A stretch of DNA of 64,000 bases, from assembly GCF_016428585.1 (NCBI RefSeq), contig NZ_JAELVR010000005.1, positions 186,001 through 250,000 of the forward strand, in the 5' to 3' direction. The position numbers and the translations under genes are program-made. The DNA comes from Sedimentitalea arenosa. GTDB taxonomy: Bacteria; Pseudomonadota; Alphaproteobacteria; Rhodobacterales; Rhodobacteraceae. The notes under the pieces were generated by a model. It saw only the letters and a program-made list of their open reading frames with translations. It did no database searches and was not told the origin of the DNA. Each line of letters opens with the position of its first letter. The first letter of the stretch is position 1. Positions 24,918-33,916 of this stretch are shown here, piece by piece.

Positions 24918-25790
24918 ATGAACGACGCAGCCAGGGAACTGCTCGACCTGCTGGATATCGAAACACTCGAAGTGGACCTGTTTCGGGGCAGCGGGGCAGG
25001 GGGCGAAACGACGACTCGCATCTTCGGTGGTCAGGTCATCGCGCAGGCGCTCGCAGCCGCCTACAAGACCGTGCCCGATCGGCTGTGCCATTCGCTTCAT
25101 GCCTATTTCATCCGGCCCGGCGATCCCAGCATCCCGGTGATCTACAGCGTCGATCGAGCGCGCGACGGCGGCAGCTTCACGACCCGGCGTGTGGTCGCGA
25201 TCCAGCACGGGCGGCAGATCCTCAACATGTCTGCCTCTTTCCACGTGGCCGAGGATGGCTGGAACTATCAGCACCCGATGCCCGAGGTCGAAGGCCCCGA
25301 CGGGCTCGCCAACCGGGCGGAGTTGCGCGACCGCGATGCCGACCGTGTGCCTGAAGCCTTCCGCGCCGAGTTTCTGCGACCGCGCCCGATCGAGATCCGC
25401 GAGGTCGCACCGCGCGATCTGTTCGAGCCCGTTCCGGTGAGCGACGAGAACCACCTCTGGTTCCGGATGCCCGATGCGGCAGGCACCAGCCCGCAGATGC
25501 AGCACATCCTGCTGGCCTATGCCTCGGACATGAACCTGCTTGGCTCGTCCCTGCGGCCCCACGGTCTCACCTGGTTCAAGCGCCAGGTAATGAGCGCGAG
25601 CCTTGATCACGCGATGTGGTTCCACGCGCCGATCCGTTTCGAGGAATGGCACCTTTACACGATGGACGCGCCGTTCACCGGCGGCGCGCGCGGGTTCAAT
25701 CGCGGTGCGATCTATCATCAGGACGGCACGCGCGTCGCAAGCGTCGCGCAGGAGGGATTGCTGCGACCGCTGCGCAAGTCCGCCACATGA
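24918..25790 (+). CDS. tesB: Acyl-CoA thioesterase II
   Basis: The product is 290 residues with the double hot-dog of TesB. Family motifs are FGGQVIAQAL, HSLHAYFIRPGDP, and SLDHAMWFH with the conserved Asp near residue 230. It starts directly after the ligase stop and overlaps the amidohydrolase start by 4 bp. It may release CoA from a side product and so relieve CoA trapping. Confidence 0.93.
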   Translation: MNDAARELLDLLDIETLEVDLFRGSGAGGETTTRIFGGQVIAQALAAAYKTVPDRLCHSLHAYFIRPGDPSIPVIYSVDRARDGGSFTTRRVVAIQHGRQILNMSASFHVAEDGWNYQHPMPEVEGPDGLANRAELRDRDADRVPEAFRAEFLRPRPIEIREVAPRDLFEPVPVSDENHLWFRMPDAAGTSPQMQHILLAYASDMNLLGSSLRPHGLTWFKRQVMSASLDHAMWFHAPIRFEEWHLYTMDAPFTGGARGFNRGAIYHQDGTRVASVAQEGLLRPLRKSAT

Positions 25791-26809
25791 GCGTCGGACG
25801 CTATCCAAACTGGGTTCCGGGCATCGAGCTGCGCGAGGAGTGGTTGGCGCAGGTTCAGGAGGAGATCATCGATCCCTACCGCGAGATCGTCGATCCGCAT
25901 CACCACCTCTGGCATCATGGTGATGCGGTCTACGAACTCGATGCGCTGGCTGCCGATACCGGCTCGGGACACAACATCGTCCAGACCGTTTATATCGAGT
26001 GTCGCTCCTACTACGATCATACGGCACCTGATCACCTGAAACCGGTCGGAGAAACCGCGCAGGTGGCCCGGCTCGCCGCCACGATCCCACCCGGCCGAGC
26101 CAGGATCGCGGGCATCGTGGCCCACGCGGATCTGCGCCGAGACGATCTCGACACGGTTCTCGACGCCCATGTCGCTGCGGGGCAGGGGTTGCTCGTCGGT
26201 ATCCGTCACGCAGGCGCCCATGATCCCGATCCGGAGGCGCTGATGATCCCGGGACGCGGCGCGCCCGTCCTCTACGCTGATCCGGCCTTCCGTCGCGGTG
26301 TCGCGCGGTTGGGAGACCGGGGTCTGACCTACGACACTTGGCACTACCATCACCAGGCCGACGCCTTTCTCGCCCTGGCCCGGGCGGTGCCGGACACCAC
26401 GCTGGTTCTCGACCATTTCGGCACCCCGCTCGGCGTTGGCCGCTTCAAAGGTCGGCGCGACGAAATCTTTCCGACCTGGAAGCGGGACATGGCGAAACTG
26501 GCCGAATGCCCCAACGTGGTCGCCAAGCTCGGCGGGTTCGCGATGCCGGACAATGGCTGGGACTGGGACAAGGGCACGCTGCCGCCAAGCTCGGACCAGT
26601 TGGTCGACCAGCAGGGCGCGTGGTATCGACACATGATCGCCTGTTTCGGCCCGGAGCGCTGCATGTTCGAAAGCAACTTCCCGGTCGACCGCGTGTCGAT
26701 CGCCTATCCAATCCTGTGGAACGGTTTCAAGAAGATCGCGGCAAACTATGGTGGCGATGCTCAAGACCGGCTTTTCGCCGGAACCGCCCGTGCCGTTTAC
26801 GGCATCTGA
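25787..26809 (+). CDS. Amidohydrolase_2-family hydrolase (COG3618, lactonase-like)
   Basis: The product is 340 residues with a TIM-barrel metal-dependent hydrolase fold. The metal-binding DPHHHLWHH is near the N-terminus, followed by TVYIECRSYY, HYHHQADAF, VLDHFGTP and the C-terminal MFESNFPVDR. Characterised relatives in this family hydrolyse lactones, for example of pyrone dicarboxylates or muconolactone-type compounds. It ends the plus-strand transporter operon and faces the minus-strand SDR/ACAD operon across 57 bp. Confidence 0.88.
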   Translation: MSVGRYPNWVPGIELREEWLAQVQEEIIDPYREIVDPHHHLWHHGDAVYELDALAADTGSGHNIVQTVYIECRSYYDHTAPDHLKPVGETAQVARLAATIPPGRARIAGIVAHADLRRDDLDTVLDAHVAAGQGLLVGIRHAGAHDPDPEALMIPGRGAPVLYADPAFRRGVARLGDRGLTYDTWHYHHQADAFLALARAVPDTTLVLDHFGTPLGVGRFKGRRDEIFPTWKRDMAKLAECPNVVAKLGGFAMPDNGWDWDKGTLPPSSDQLVDQQGAWYRHMIACFGPERCMFESNFPVDRVSIAYPILWNGFKKIAANYGGDAQDRLFAGTARAVYGI

Positions 26810-26866
26810 GCGGTTCCGCGTTTTTCCCCTCGAAAATGCCCCCGAAGTTGGAGTTGAGTCTCACCC

Positions 26867-27640
26867 CTAATCGGTGAAACCACCGAACCGGCGGTTGAGC
26901 TTGCGCATGCCTCCGATCCAGCGGTCATAGTTCTCGGTCTTCTTGCGCATGTAGCCCAGAACCTCGGCATGGGGCAGCACGAGGAAATTCTCCTCCCGGA
27001 TGGTCTGCACGCAAGCCTCGGCGACCGGTTCGGGCTCCATCATCCCGTCGATGGCCGCCACGTGATCCTCGTGGCCCCGGGTCATCTCGGTGCGCACCGC
27101 CTGAGGGCAGAGAACCGACACCTTGATCCCGTCATCGCCGTAGGTCATCGCCAGCCACTCGGCCAACCCGACCGCCGCGTGTTTCGTGACACCGTAGGGG
27201 GCAGAGCCGACCTGGTTCAGCAATCCGGCCGCCGACGAGGTGTTGAGCAGGTAACCGCCGCCACGCGCCGTCATCCGCGGCACCAGGCAGCGCGCCGCCC
27301 AGACATGCGCCATCACGTTGATGTCCCAGATCCGCTGCCACTCATCGGTCGGCACTTCGACGCCCCCGGCGATCGAGATCCCCGCGTTCGAGCAGAACAG
27401 ATCGATCGGCCCGACCTCGGTCTCGACATGGTCGATCAGGGCCTCGACTTCCGCCTCGACCCCCACGTTGACGGCGCGGGCAATCCCGTCGATCTGCTCG
27501 GCCGTCGCTTCTGCGCCCGCGAGGTCAAGGTCGGCGCAGACGATCTTCTTTGCGCTTTCCTGTGCGAAACGCAGCGCCATGGCGCGTCCGATGCCGCTGG
27601 CGGCACCGGTGATGACGATAATCCTGTCCTTCAGCTCCAT
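26867..27640 (-). CDS. SDR-family oxidoreductase
   Basis: The product is 257 residues. It has TGAASGIGRAMALRFA, the Asp of CADLDLAG (NAD preference), CSNAGIS instead of NNAG, catalytic Ser in NTSSAAG and YGVTKHA. GAGGAG precedes the start. It is the last gene of the minus-strand ligase/ACAD/SDR/SDR operon, 10 bp after its neighbour. Confidence 0.92.
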   Translation of the reverse strand: MELKDRIIVITGAASGIGRAMALRFAQESAKKIVCADLDLAGAEATAEQIDGIARAVNVGVEAEVEALIDHVETEVGPIDLFCSNAGISIAGGVEVPTDEWQRIWDINVMAHVWAARCLVPRMTARGGGYLLNTSSAAGLLNQVGSAPYGVTKHAAVGLAEWLAMTYGDDGIKVSVLCPQAVRTEMTRGHEDHVAAIDGMMEPEPVAEACVQTIREENFLVLPHAEVLGYMRKKTENYDRWIGGMRKLNRRFGGFTD

Positions 27641-27650
27641 TGCGCGCTCC

Positions 27651-28430
27651 TCATGTCCACATGTTCGAGCCGCCGCAAACGGTCAGCGCCTGCCCGGTCA
27701 TGTAGCGGCTGGCATCCGACGCCAGGAATACCGCCAGCCCTTCGAAATCCTCGGGCTCGCCCAAACGCCGCAGCGGGATGTCGTTCTTGATCCGTGCCTC
27801 GACGTCCGGATTGTCCCAGAGCTCGCGCGCGAAATCGGTCTTGACCAGGCCCGGGCAGATGGCGTTGAACCTGACACCGCTCGGACCGAATTCGGCCGCG
27901 AGGTTGCGCACCAAACCGATCAAGGCCAGCTTGGACATGCCATATGTGCCAAGCATGACCGAGGGCTTGAAAGCGCCAATGGAGCTTGTGAACATGATCG
28001 AGCCGTTGCCCTTGGCGACCATGTCGGGCACGACCATCTGTGCCAGCCAGAGGTTCGATTGCACGTTGGCGGCCATGGTTTTTTCATAGGCCTCGTCGGG
28101 GATCTCCGAGGTTTTCCCGTAGTAGGGGTTAACCCCGGCGTTGCCGACGACGATATCGATGGGTCCGGCCCGTTCGCGCGCGGTGTCGACAAGCGTTTGC
28201 AACTGATCCTTGTAGCCAACGTTGCAGGCCACCGGGATCGCGCGCTCGGCGCCGACCGCCGCGTTGATACCTGCCGCAGCCGTATCGAGCTGATCCTGCT
28301 TGCGGGCCGAGATCACGACGGTGGCACCGTGTCGCGCCAACGCCGTCGCCATGTGCAATCCCATGCCCTTGGAGGCGCCGGTCAGCAGCGCCACCTTGCC
28401 TGTGAGGTCGAACAGATCGCTCATGCTCAT
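27651..28430 (-). CDS. SDR-family oxidoreductase
   Basis: The product is 259 residues. Cofactor loop TGASKGMGLHMA, VGNAGVNPYYG in place of NNAG, catalytic Ser in TSSIGAF, and YGMSKLA. The start overlaps the ACAD stop by 2 bp, so the two are coupled. In levulinate catabolism an SDR (LvaD) reduces 4-oxovaleryl-CoA to the 4-hydroxy form; one of the two SDRs here could do the same. Confidence 0.92.
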   Translation of the reverse strand: MSMSDLFDLTGKVALLTGASKGMGLHMATALARHGATVVISARKQDQLDTAAAGINAAVGAERAIPVACNVGYKDQLQTLVDTARERAGPIDIVVGNAGVNPYYGKTSEIPDEAYEKTMAANVQSNLWLAQMVVPDMVAKGNGSIMFTSSIGAFKPSVMLGTYGMSKLALIGLVRNLAAEFGPSGVRFNAICPGLVKTDFARELWDNPDVEARIKNDIPLRRLGEPEDFEGLAVFLASDASRYMTGQALTVCGGSNMWT

Positions 28431-29734
28431 GGTCCCTCGAACTTCTTGCCGCGTCCCAATCCGGGCTGCGGCTTGCGATCGTTGGAGGCCTGGAAGCTCT
28501 GCACCTCGGCGCGCGCGACCACATGGTGATGCACCTCGTCAGGGCCGTCCGCGAAACGCAGAGTGCGCTGTCCGGTATACATCTCGGCCAGCGGGAACCA
28601 TTGCGAAATCCCTGCAGCGCCATGGACCTGAATCGCCTGATCGATGATGTTGCAGACCTTCTCGGGCACCATCGCCTTGACTGCCGACACCCAGACGCGG
28701 GCTTCCTTGTTGCCCAGAACGTCCATGGCGCGGGCACCCTTCAGAACCATCATGCGCATGGCCTCGATCTCGATCCGCGCGCGCGAGATCGTCTCCATGT
28801 TCTTGCCGAGATCGATGATGCGCTTGCCGAAGGCCTGGCGGTTGATCGCCCGATCCAGCATCAGGTCGAGCGCCCGGTCGGCCGCCCCGATGGAGCGCAT
28901 GCAGTGGTGGATGCGTCCCGGTCCGAGCCGCAACTGGCTGATCTCGAAACCGCGACCTTCGCCAAGCAGGATGTTCTCCTTCGGCACGCGGACATCCTCG
29001 AACCGGATATGCATGTGCCCGTGCGGCGCATCGTCATGGCCGAACACGTGCATTCCGCCCACGACCGTGACGCCCGGCGTATCCATGGGCACCAGGATCT
29101 GGGATTGCTGTTTGAAAGTTTCCGCCTCGGGCGAGGTCTTGACCATGGTGATCATGATCTTGCAGCGGGGATCTCCGGCGCCCGAGATATAGAATTTCTC
29201 GCCGTTGATGACCCAGTCATCTCCATCCAGAACTGCGGTGGTGGAGATGTTCTTGGCATCCGAACTGGCGACATTCGGCTCGGTCATCGCATAGGCCGAG
29301 CGGATTTCACCGGCGAGCAGCGGCTTCAGCCATGTTTCCTTCTGTTCCGGCGTGCCGACGCGTTCCAGCACCTCCATGTTGCCGGTGTCGGGTGCGGAGC
29401 AATTCAGCGTTTCAGAGGCCAGCGGGTTCTTGCCCAATTCCGCCGCGATATAGGCATAGTCGAGGTTCGACAGCCCTTCGCCGGTTTCGGCATTGGGCAG
29501 GAAGAAATTCCACAACCCGTTCTCGCGCGCCTTCTTCTTGGCGGTCTCCAGCAGCTCCAGCTGACCAGGTGCATACGACCAACGGTCGGCACGACCTTCA
29601 CCCAGGCGATAGAATTCCTCGGTGATGGGGTCGACGTTCTCGGCAATATGCTTGACGACCGCATCCAGCAACGGACGGGCGCCTTCGGACATCGACAGGT
29701 CGTTCATTTCCGGCGGATGATTGGCGATTGACAT
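28427..29734 (-). CDS. Acyl-CoA dehydrogenase-family protein, ACAD10/11 (LvaC) type
   Basis: The product is 435 residues. FAD/CoA-binding blocks are YAMTEPNVASSDA, WVINGEKFYISGAGD and HVFGHDDAPHGH. Near the C-terminus it has RFADGPDEVHHHVVA instead of the YEGT-type catalytic motif. The DGPDEVH form marks the ACAD10/11 group, which acts on 4-phosphoacyl-CoA to convert 4-hydroxy into 3-hydroxy acyl-CoA in relatives. The start MSIANHPP has AGGAAG upstream. The matching kinase is encoded at 13396. Confidence 0.92.
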   Translation of the reverse strand: MSIANHPPEMNDLSMSEGARPLLDAVVKHIAENVDPITEEFYRLGEGRADRWSYAPGQLELLETAKKKARENGLWNFFLPNAETGEGLSNLDYAYIAAELGKNPLASETLNCSAPDTGNMEVLERVGTPEQKETWLKPLLAGEIRSAYAMTEPNVASSDAKNISTTAVLDGDDWVINGEKFYISGAGDPRCKIMITMVKTSPEAETFKQQSQILVPMDTPGVTVVGGMHVFGHDDAPHGHMHIRFEDVRVPKENILLGEGRGFEISQLRLGPGRIHHCMRSIGAADRALDLMLDRAINRQAFGKRIIDLGKNMETISRARIEIEAMRMMVLKGARAMDVLGNKEARVWVSAVKAMVPEKVCNIIDQAIQVHGAAGISQWFPLAEMYTGQRTLRFADGPDEVHHHVVARAEVQSFQASNDRKPQPGLGRGKKFEGP

Positions 29735-29805
29735 GGGTCTTCCTTCTCTCTCTGTGTGCGGCCTTCGCCGCTGGTCTCGCATGTATATTGGTGGGTCAGC
29801 CCGGG

Positions 29806-31524
29806 TCAGGCGGTGGCGGCACCTTGCGTCAGCGTTTCCAGGCAACGGGTGCGGATGCTTCTCCGGTCGATCTTGTCGGTCGCGGCGCGGGGCAGGGGAG
29901 CGTGGTCGAACCAGAAAAGTTCGGGTATCTTGAAACGCGCAATGTGCTCACCCAGAAACTCGCGCAAATCCGCTTCGGTAATCTTTGCGCCGGGCCGCAG
30001 TTGAACCGCCGCGCCGACGGTTTCACCGAGGCGGGCATGCGGCACAGAAAACGCGCAGGCTTCTGCGATAGACGGATGACGATGCAGAGCGCCTTCGACA
30101 TCGAGGCAGGCGATGTTTTCGCCGCCTCGGATGATGATGTTCTTCTTGCGGTCCACGATCGTGACATAGCCGTCGGCATCGATCACGCCGAGATCGCCGG
30201 TGCGCAGCCAGCCATCTTGAAGCACTTCGGCTGTGGCTTCGGGTTTGTTCAAGTAACACCGCATGTTACACGGGCTTTTTATAGTGATTTCACCGACCTC
30301 GCCAAGGGGAACGTCACGCCCGGCCTCGTCGAGGAAACGCAAATCCTGAACCGGTGGGTGCAACCTGCCGGCACTTCCCGGACGCGCGACGTACTCTGGA
30401 CCAGCCATGCCGATCCCGACAGCGTTGGTCTCGGTCATGCCCCAGCCGGTCGCGATATCGGCCCTCTTGAAGCGCTCGGCGAGTTGTCCGACTTGCGCTG
30501 CCGGTCGCTTAGCGCCGCCGGAGCCGATATAATCCAGCGTTTCCAAAGATGTACCGATCTTTTCTGAAGCTTGCAAAAGATCCGCCGATTGGGTCGGCAC
30601 ACCCAGAAAGCGTGTGATGCCTTCGCGCTCCACGATCCGGGCGGCCGTTTCGGCATCCCATTTGCCCATCAACGCCAGCTTTGCACCAGCAGGCAGGCTG
30701 AGCAGGAACATCGGATGGGTCGCGGTAACATGGAACAGCGGGGTCACGATCAGGACGGACGGCCGCGGGGCGGGTGGCGTATCCGGCTCCGGAGGGCTCA
30801 TCAACGGCGCCATCGCCGCTTGCATCAGCCAAGTGAAGACCGCGTTCATCGCGCCGCGATGGGTTTGCACCACGCCCTTGGGATGACCCGTTGTGCCCGA
30901 CGAATACATGATCGCGAAATCGTCGTCGGTGTCGATTTCCACGTCGGGAAGCGGATGTTCCGGCGCTGCAAGACGCAAATCTGTATAACGCAGATTGCAA
31001 GTTTCTTCGGCATCACGGACGCCGACCAGCGTCAGACCAAGCGTCTCCTGCAAGGGCTGCAGTCGCGCGGCCCGGTCGCCATCTGCAAAGACGAGGTGGG
31101 CCTTGCTGTCCTGCAGCGCATAGTCCAGTTCCTCGCTCGTCCACCACGCGTTCAGAAAGACGACCACTGCACCCAGCGACGAGATCGCCATCACGAGCAC
31201 CAGAAATTCCGGAAGATTGCGCATGGCGATCGCCACCGGCACGCCCTCGCGGACGCCGAACTCCGACTGAAGAACATGCGCCATCCGACTTACATCGTTG
31301 ACAAATTCGTCATAGGTCCAGCGCTCTTCGCCGAATACCAGGTATTCGGCAGTGCCATTTCCCTGTGCTTCGCGACTGGCCTGCAGCAGAGCGCGCGTAT
31401 GGGGTGGGATGTTTTTGAACACCCGATACTCAACGCCACGGATCATCGCCGTGGTCAATTCGAACATCGGGTTCGTCGTGGTGATTTCGTGAACCGCTTC
31501 CTTCAGGGACAGGGCAACACTCAT
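29806..31524 (-). CDS. AMP-binding acyl-CoA ligase
   Basis: The product is 572 residues of the class I adenylate-forming family. The P-loop is IMYSSGTTGHPKGVV, followed by GWGMTETNAVG (A5), LRTGDLGVID (A7) and DRKKNIIIRGGENI (A8). The C-terminal Lys is probably that in ATDKIDRRSI. It should activate a carboxylic acid as its CoA thioester, as LvaE does. It overlaps a short leader ORF by 4 bp and leads the dehydrogenase genes. Confidence 0.92.
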   Translation of the reverse strand: MSVALSLKEAVHEITTTNPMFELTTAMIRGVEYRVFKNIPPHTRALLQASREAQGNGTAEYLVFGEERWTYDEFVNDVSRMAHVLQSEFGVREGVPVAIAMRNLPEFLVLVMAISSLGAVVVFLNAWWTSEELDYALQDSKAHLVFADGDRAARLQPLQETLGLTLVGVRDAEETCNLRYTDLRLAAPEHPLPDVEIDTDDDFAIMYSSGTTGHPKGVVQTHRGAMNAVFTWLMQAAMAPLMSPPEPDTPPAPRPSVLIVTPLFHVTATHPMFLLSLPAGAKLALMGKWDAETAARIVEREGITRFLGVPTQSADLLQASEKIGTSLETLDYIGSGGAKRPAAQVGQLAERFKRADIATGWGMTETNAVGIGMAGPEYVARPGSAGRLHPPVQDLRFLDEAGRDVPLGEVGEITIKSPCNMRCYLNKPEATAEVLQDGWLRTGDLGVIDADGYVTIVDRKKNIIIRGGENIACLDVEGALHRHPSIAEACAFSVPHARLGETVGAAVQLRPGAKITEADLREFLGEHIARFKIPELFWFDHAPLPRAATDKIDRRSIRTRCLETLTQGAATA

Positions 31525-31574
31525 GTCGCGCCCAATCCCGTCGCTTCGGCGTGCACGCAGCCGATCTCCATCAT
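31521..31574 (-). CDS. Possible 17-residue leader peptide coupled to the acyl-CoA ligase
   Basis: The short frame encodes MMEIGCVHAEATGLGAT and ends in an ATGA overlap with the ligase start. It has the best ribosome site nearby, GGGAGG seven bases before its ATG, whereas the ligase ATG lacks its own strong site. This suggests translational coupling. The peptide has no known family and expression is unproved. Confidence 0.4.
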   Translation of the reverse strand: MMEIGCVHAEATGLGAT

Positions 31575-31675
31575 CGCATGTCCTCCCGTTAGCACCCGCA
31601 CGGAGTTCCGCGTGAGTCCTTGGCGAACGTTAGACCGGATGAAAGGCGCTGCCAATACCGCTTGTCGAAACACTG

Positions 31676-31690
31676 TTCCGCATTGCGTCT
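31676..31690. promoter_or_regulatory. Weak copy of the IclR-type half-palindrome
   Basis: TTCCGC-ATT-GCGTCT matches one arm and half of the second arm of the sites at 8530 and 15310. It lies 102 bp upstream of the leader ORF, within the presumed promoter of the minus-strand operon. On sequence alone it may be chance. Confidence 0.25.
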
Positions 31691-31786
31691 TGCGGAGATC
31701 GACACCAATCATGGCAAGGCTGGGGCTATCCAGTTATTAAACATAATACTGATTATACGCCTTATTGGTCAGAGAGATGAGGTTGT

Positions 31787-33529
31787 TCAAGCCGCGCCTG
31801 CCGCGACAACCTTGGCATCCACACCGGACCTGAGCGATTGAAACGCCACGAATTGCGACAGGAAAACCTGTCCCGTCAGGACGTCCAGGAAATGGCTGCG
31901 TTCAAGTCGATCCATCACCGGGCCTTTCACCTCGGACAGATGCAGCGTCAGCCCCATGTCATGCAGCCGCGCGTTGATTGCTTCGAGCGACTCCAGTGCG
32001 CTCAGGTCGATCTCGTTCACCGCCGAGCACATAAGGATCACATGCCGCAGTGACGTATCGCCGTGAACACGGGCCAGCACGACATCCTCCATCCGGCGTG
32101 CATTTGCGAAGTACAGGCTTTCGTCGATCCGGAGCGTCAGGATCGTCGGATCGGTCTGAACGGTGTGGCGGTTGATGTTGCGGAAGTGTTCGGTTCCGGG
32201 CACCAGACCGACCTCCGCTACATGCGGGCGCGACGTCTTCCAGATGAACAGAACAAGCGACACCACCACCCCGCTCGCCACACCGATTTCGACCCCGGCA
32301 AACAGCGTCAGAAGTATTGTGACGAGAACTGCGGCGAAATCCGCCATCGAATAGGACCAGCTGCGGGACAGGATAGACAGGTCGACCAGCGACAACACCG
32401 CCACGATGATCGTGGCCGCCAAGGTCGCGGTCGGCAGGAAATACAGCAACGGCGTCAGGAAGAGCGCCGCGCCAAGCAACCCGATCGCTGTCAAGGCGCC
32501 GGCGGCCGGCGTTTGCGCTCCGGCATCGAAATTCACCACCGAACGGGCAAAGCCCCCGGTCACCGGATACCCGCCGGACAGGCCCGATGCGACGTTCGAC
32601 GCCCCCAGCGCGAAGAGTTCGTTGTTCGGCTCGATCCGCTGTCCGCGTTTCGCTGCAAGGGTCTGGGCGACAGAGATGCTTTCGACGTAGCCGATGATCG
32701 AGATCAGCATCGCAGGCCCGATCAAGGCCGATAGCAACGACAGGTCGACCGTCGGCAGACCCAGCGGCGGCAGGCCGGTCGGAACCTCGCCCACCAGCGC
32801 CACCCCTGCCCCTTCAAGGTCGAAAGCCCATGCGGCCAGCGTCGTGCCGACAATCGCGAAGACAGGACCGACCCGGGCCAGTGTCGCGGCGAGCGAGGAA
32901 CTGACGCCAAGTGATCGCAGCATCGGCGACAACCCCCATCGCGCCCAGAGCAGGAAAGCCAGCGCCGCGCCGCCAGTGACCAGCGTGGCCAGGTTGATTT
33001 GCGGCAACCCGGTCCAGAGGGCACCGAGGATCTCGGGCAGCGTGTGGCCCTGGGCCTGAATCCCCATCAGGTGTTTCACCTGACCGACAGCGATCAGCAG
33101 CCCCGACGCCGTGATGAACCCGGCGATCACGGGATGGCTGAGGAAGTTCGCAACCACGCCGAGACGCAGCGCCCCCATGGCGATCAGGACAAGTCCCGAC
33201 AGAAGCGCGAGCACCGCTGCCGCTGCGACGTAGTCGGCGACGCTTGTGAGACCCAGAGGCGCCAAGGCCGACGCGGTCATCAGCGAAACCACGGCCACCG
33301 GACCCACCGCCAAAGTGCGACTTGTTCCGAACAGCGCATAGGCAATCAGCGGCACGATAGAGGCGTAGATCCCTACTTCGGCCGGAAGGCCGGCAAGCAG
33401 CGCATAGGCCAGTGATTGCGGGATCAGCATGATCGTGACGATCACCGCCGCAAGCGCATCACCGGAGAACTGAATACGATCATAACTGCGGGCCCAGTCA
33501 AGGACCGGCAGAGCTTTCCGCCACTTCAT
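31787..33529 (-). CDS. SulP-family inorganic anion transporter with STAS domain
   Basis: The product is 580 residues. The N-terminal part has about 11-14 helices with SulP motifs (IPQSLAYALLAGLPAEVGIYAS, FGTSRTLAVGPVAVVSLMTA). A C-terminal STAS domain follows (ILTLRIDESLYFANARRME, ILMCSAVNEIDLSALESLE). Members carry sulfate, bicarbonate or dicarboxylates. It lies 24 bp downstream of a DUF442 sulfurtransferase-like gene on the same strand, which favours a sulfur oxyanion. Confidence 0.93.
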   Translation of the reverse strand: MKWRKALPVLDWARSYDRIQFSGDALAAVIVTIMLIPQSLAYALLAGLPAEVGIYASIVPLIAYALFGTSRTLAVGPVAVVSLMTASALAPLGLTSVADYVAAAAVLALLSGLVLIAMGALRLGVVANFLSHPVIAGFITASGLLIAVGQVKHLMGIQAQGHTLPEILGALWTGLPQINLATLVTGGAALAFLLWARWGLSPMLRSLGVSSSLAATLARVGPVFAIVGTTLAAWAFDLEGAGVALVGEVPTGLPPLGLPTVDLSLLSALIGPAMLISIIGYVESISVAQTLAAKRGQRIEPNNELFALGASNVASGLSGGYPVTGGFARSVVNFDAGAQTPAAGALTAIGLLGAALFLTPLLYFLPTATLAATIIVAVLSLVDLSILSRSWSYSMADFAAVLVTILLTLFAGVEIGVASGVVVSLVLFIWKTSRPHVAEVGLVPGTEHFRNINRHTVQTDPTILTLRIDESLYFANARRMEDVVLARVHGDTSLRHVILMCSAVNEIDLSALESLEAINARLHDMGLTLHLSEVKGPVMDRLERSHFLDVLTGQVFLSQFVAFQSLRSGVDAKVVAAGAA

Positions 33530-33553
33530 GCAAGGCCCCTCGCCCGTGGATTT

Positions 33554-33898
33554 TTACTGATCCGATCGGCCGGCAAGCGCGGCCTCGACAAGCATCGCGC
33601 TGCGTGCACCGGATCGGCAATAGAGCAGGATCGGTTTGGGCAGCTCGCGGATCAGGATGCGCATTTCGTCTATTGCATCGGGTGTCGGCGCACCGGACAC
33701 GATGGGCAGATAGCGTGTCGCGATGTCCGACAGCTCTGCGGCGGTCTGGACGCTTTCGAACAGCGGCTGATCGCCGGATTCACCGTCCGGACGGTTGCAC
33801 ACCACGCTGCGATACCCGAGTGACCTGACGAGCGGCAGGTCTTTCGGGCCGAGTTGATCGGACACCGCGATGTCGCTGGCAACTTTCCGAATATTCAT
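33554..33898 (-). CDS. DUF442/TIGR01244-family sulfurtransferase- or phosphatase-like protein
   Basis: The product is 114 residues, matching the N-terminal domain of Blh-type proteins. The N-terminal VSDQLGPKDLPLVRSLGYR and VVCNRPDGE are family blocks, and the active loop is LYCRSGARS, a rhodanese-like CRSGxR loop that could carry persulfide on Cys. GAGGAG precedes the chosen ATG. The operon partner is the SulP gene. Confidence 0.88.
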   Translation of the reverse strand: MNIRKVASDIAVSDQLGPKDLPLVRSLGYRSVVCNRPDGESGDQPLFESVQTAAELSDIATRYLPIVSGAPTPDAIDEMRILIRELPKPILLYCRSGARSAMLVEAALAGRSDQ

Positions 33899-33916
33899 GA
33901 CGTCGCTCCTCTGCGT

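Noticed and set aside
26810-26866. GCGG-TT-CCGC followed by TTTTT as a terminator between convergent operons
   Set aside because: The stem is only four pairs with a two-base loop, too small to be called.
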